Source: a virus. Taken from it: a stretch of 54,950 nucleotides of DNA. Positions 54,453-54,950 of this stretch are shown one piece after another. The notes below the pieces were generated by a model that was not told where the DNA came from, did not search any database, and saw only the letters and a list, made by a program, of their open reading frames with translations. The DNA lies in IMG/VR virus record IMGVR_UViG_3300023296_001598, positions 1 through 54,950 of that record; one strand, given 5' to 3'. How positions within the stretch are numbered: the first letter of the stretch is position 1; every line of letters begins with the position of its first letter. Position numbers and translations under genes: made by a program.

Positions 54453-54836
54453 ATGAGTGGACCATACGACCCATATCCGATCGATCATTCTATAGCGTAT
54501 TCAGACGTCTGCTCCTGGGCTAATGATGAGCCTTATGCGAGCAGACCAAAGCTTGCTACGCTTGACAAGGCCCTGAAACACGCCCAATTTCTGGAGGATT
54601 ACTACATCGTCCGAAAGATCAGAGAGGCTTACGCAATCTGGGAGGACATAGAAATAACTCCCACACCCCGTGACTGCCATCCACCACCAAGCCCAGAGGC
54701 CTTGGCTATGGAAAGCGAGCTTACAAGGCGCTTTCAGGTTTTTCGACGGCCAGGCAGTGAAGTCCAAGTGTTTGAAACGGATTTGTTGGGTGTGAGTACC
54801 AAGGTCTATTCGCCTCTCATGGACGAGAACAACTAA
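54453..54836 (+). CDS. Hypothetical protein
   Basis: A 127-residue protein with a helical centre and a Pro-rich stretch (ITPTPRDCHPPPSPEA). GAAGG about 9 nt before ATG 54453 supports the start. No family is recognised. Confidence 0.6.
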   Translation: MSGPYDPYPIDHSIAYSDVCSWANDEPYASRPKLATLDKALKHAQFLEDYYIVRKIREAYAIWEDIEITPTPRDCHPPPSPEALAMESELTRRFQVFRRPGSEVQVFETDLLGVSTKVYSPLMDENN

Positions 54837-54847
54837 ATTGAAAATGG

Positions 54848-54876
54848 TTTAAATCCCTAAAATATGCGTGTAGGAT
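54848..54876 (+). promoter_or_regulatory. Promoter, TTCAAA family, for the gene at the window edge
   Basis: TTTAAA at 54848-54853 (preceded by GG) and TAGGAT at 54871-54876 are 17 bp apart. A CA-repeat leader follows. Confidence 0.6.
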
Positions 54877-54883
54877 ACTGCTA

Positions 54884-54902
54884 TCACACACACACACACA
54901 CA
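54884..54902 (+). repeat. CA dinucleotide repeat in a 5' leader
   Basis: A run of about nine CA units lies between the promoter and the purine-rich ribosome-binding region of the last gene. Length changes would alter the leader, not the reading frame. Confidence 0.8.
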
Positions 54903-54922
54903 GACAGAAAGAGTGAGAGAAA

Positions 54923-54950
54923 ATGTCAAACAAACTAACCACAGACCAAG
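54923..54950 (+). CDS. Partial CDS (N-terminus) at window edge
   Basis: ATG 54923 after a GAGTGAGAG purine-rich site gives MSNKLTTDQ and runs out of the window. A promoter and leader precede it. Nothing can be said of its function. Confidence 0.55.

Overview
The window looks like the accessory, host-takeover region of a large, probably jumbo-class, tailed bacteriophage. About 100 short, tightly packed genes lie almost all on the + strand, most joined by ATGA or TAATG overlaps. Phage-typical genes (two DNA methyltransferases, a tail-fibre-like protein, RNase H, RNA ligases, homing endonucleases, tRNAs) sit among many 60-180 residue proteins of no recognisable family. No capsid, portal, terminase or polymerase gene is present. 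The host cannot be named; two lipoprotein signal peptides only show it is bacterial.

Layout. 1-9 kb: a partial minus-strand gene, a beta-class methyltransferase, an M23-like protein, a CoaB/class II aldolase fusion, a minus-strand MT-A70 methyltransferase, a short UDP-glucose dehydrogenase, a lipoprotein metalloprotease, an IscA-type Fe-S carrier and a minus-strand tail-fibre-like gene. 9-13 kb: an NAD salvage operon (NAMPT, CinA/PncC-like, NMN adenylyltransferase) invaded by an HNH homing endonuclease that carries a 70-bp copy of the NAMPT 5' end. 13-18 kb: SPFH protein, DUF5522-like protein, chagasin-like inhibitor, GroES and small proteins. 18.3 kb: two tRNAs with Leu anticodons. 18.5-26 kb: AlkB, ATP-grasp, RNase HI, the first MORN-like repeat gene and a (p)ppGpp-hydrolase-like HD protein. 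26.3-28.6 kb: an Rnl5-like RNA ligase split in two by a split intein with a Vsr-like homing endonuclease between the halves, closed by a terminator. 28.6-36 kb: small paralogous proteins, a second repeat gene, three frame-disrupted genes and a BRCT protein. 36-41 kb: lysyl-tRNA synthetase, a cyclic-phosphate receiver-like protein, two more repeat genes, a DEDDh exonuclease and ClpP. 41-50 kb: PPP-family phosphatase, macro domain, dCMP deaminase, nucleotidyltransferase, IF-1, SpoU methyltransferase, Nudix, DnaJ and a second RNA ligase. 50-55 kb: small proteins and a fifth repeat gene.

Combined roles (inference): NAD/ADP-ribose repair (NAMPT, PncC-like, NMNAT, macro, Nudix), RNA repair and translation control (two ligases, cREC-like, two tRNAs, LysRS, IF-1, SpoU) and protein quality control (GroES, DnaJ, ClpP, SPFH, protease and inhibitor) would together keep the host productive and blunt NAD- or tRNA-directed defences.

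The strongest new signal is regulatory. One promoter family recurs throughout: a G(G/A)TTCAAA-like -35, a spacer of exactly 17 bp, and an extended -10 of the form TGnTAnnAT. In at least eight cases the -10 ends only 5-7 nt before the start codon, so those mRNAs should be leaderless, in a phage that also encodes its own IF-1.
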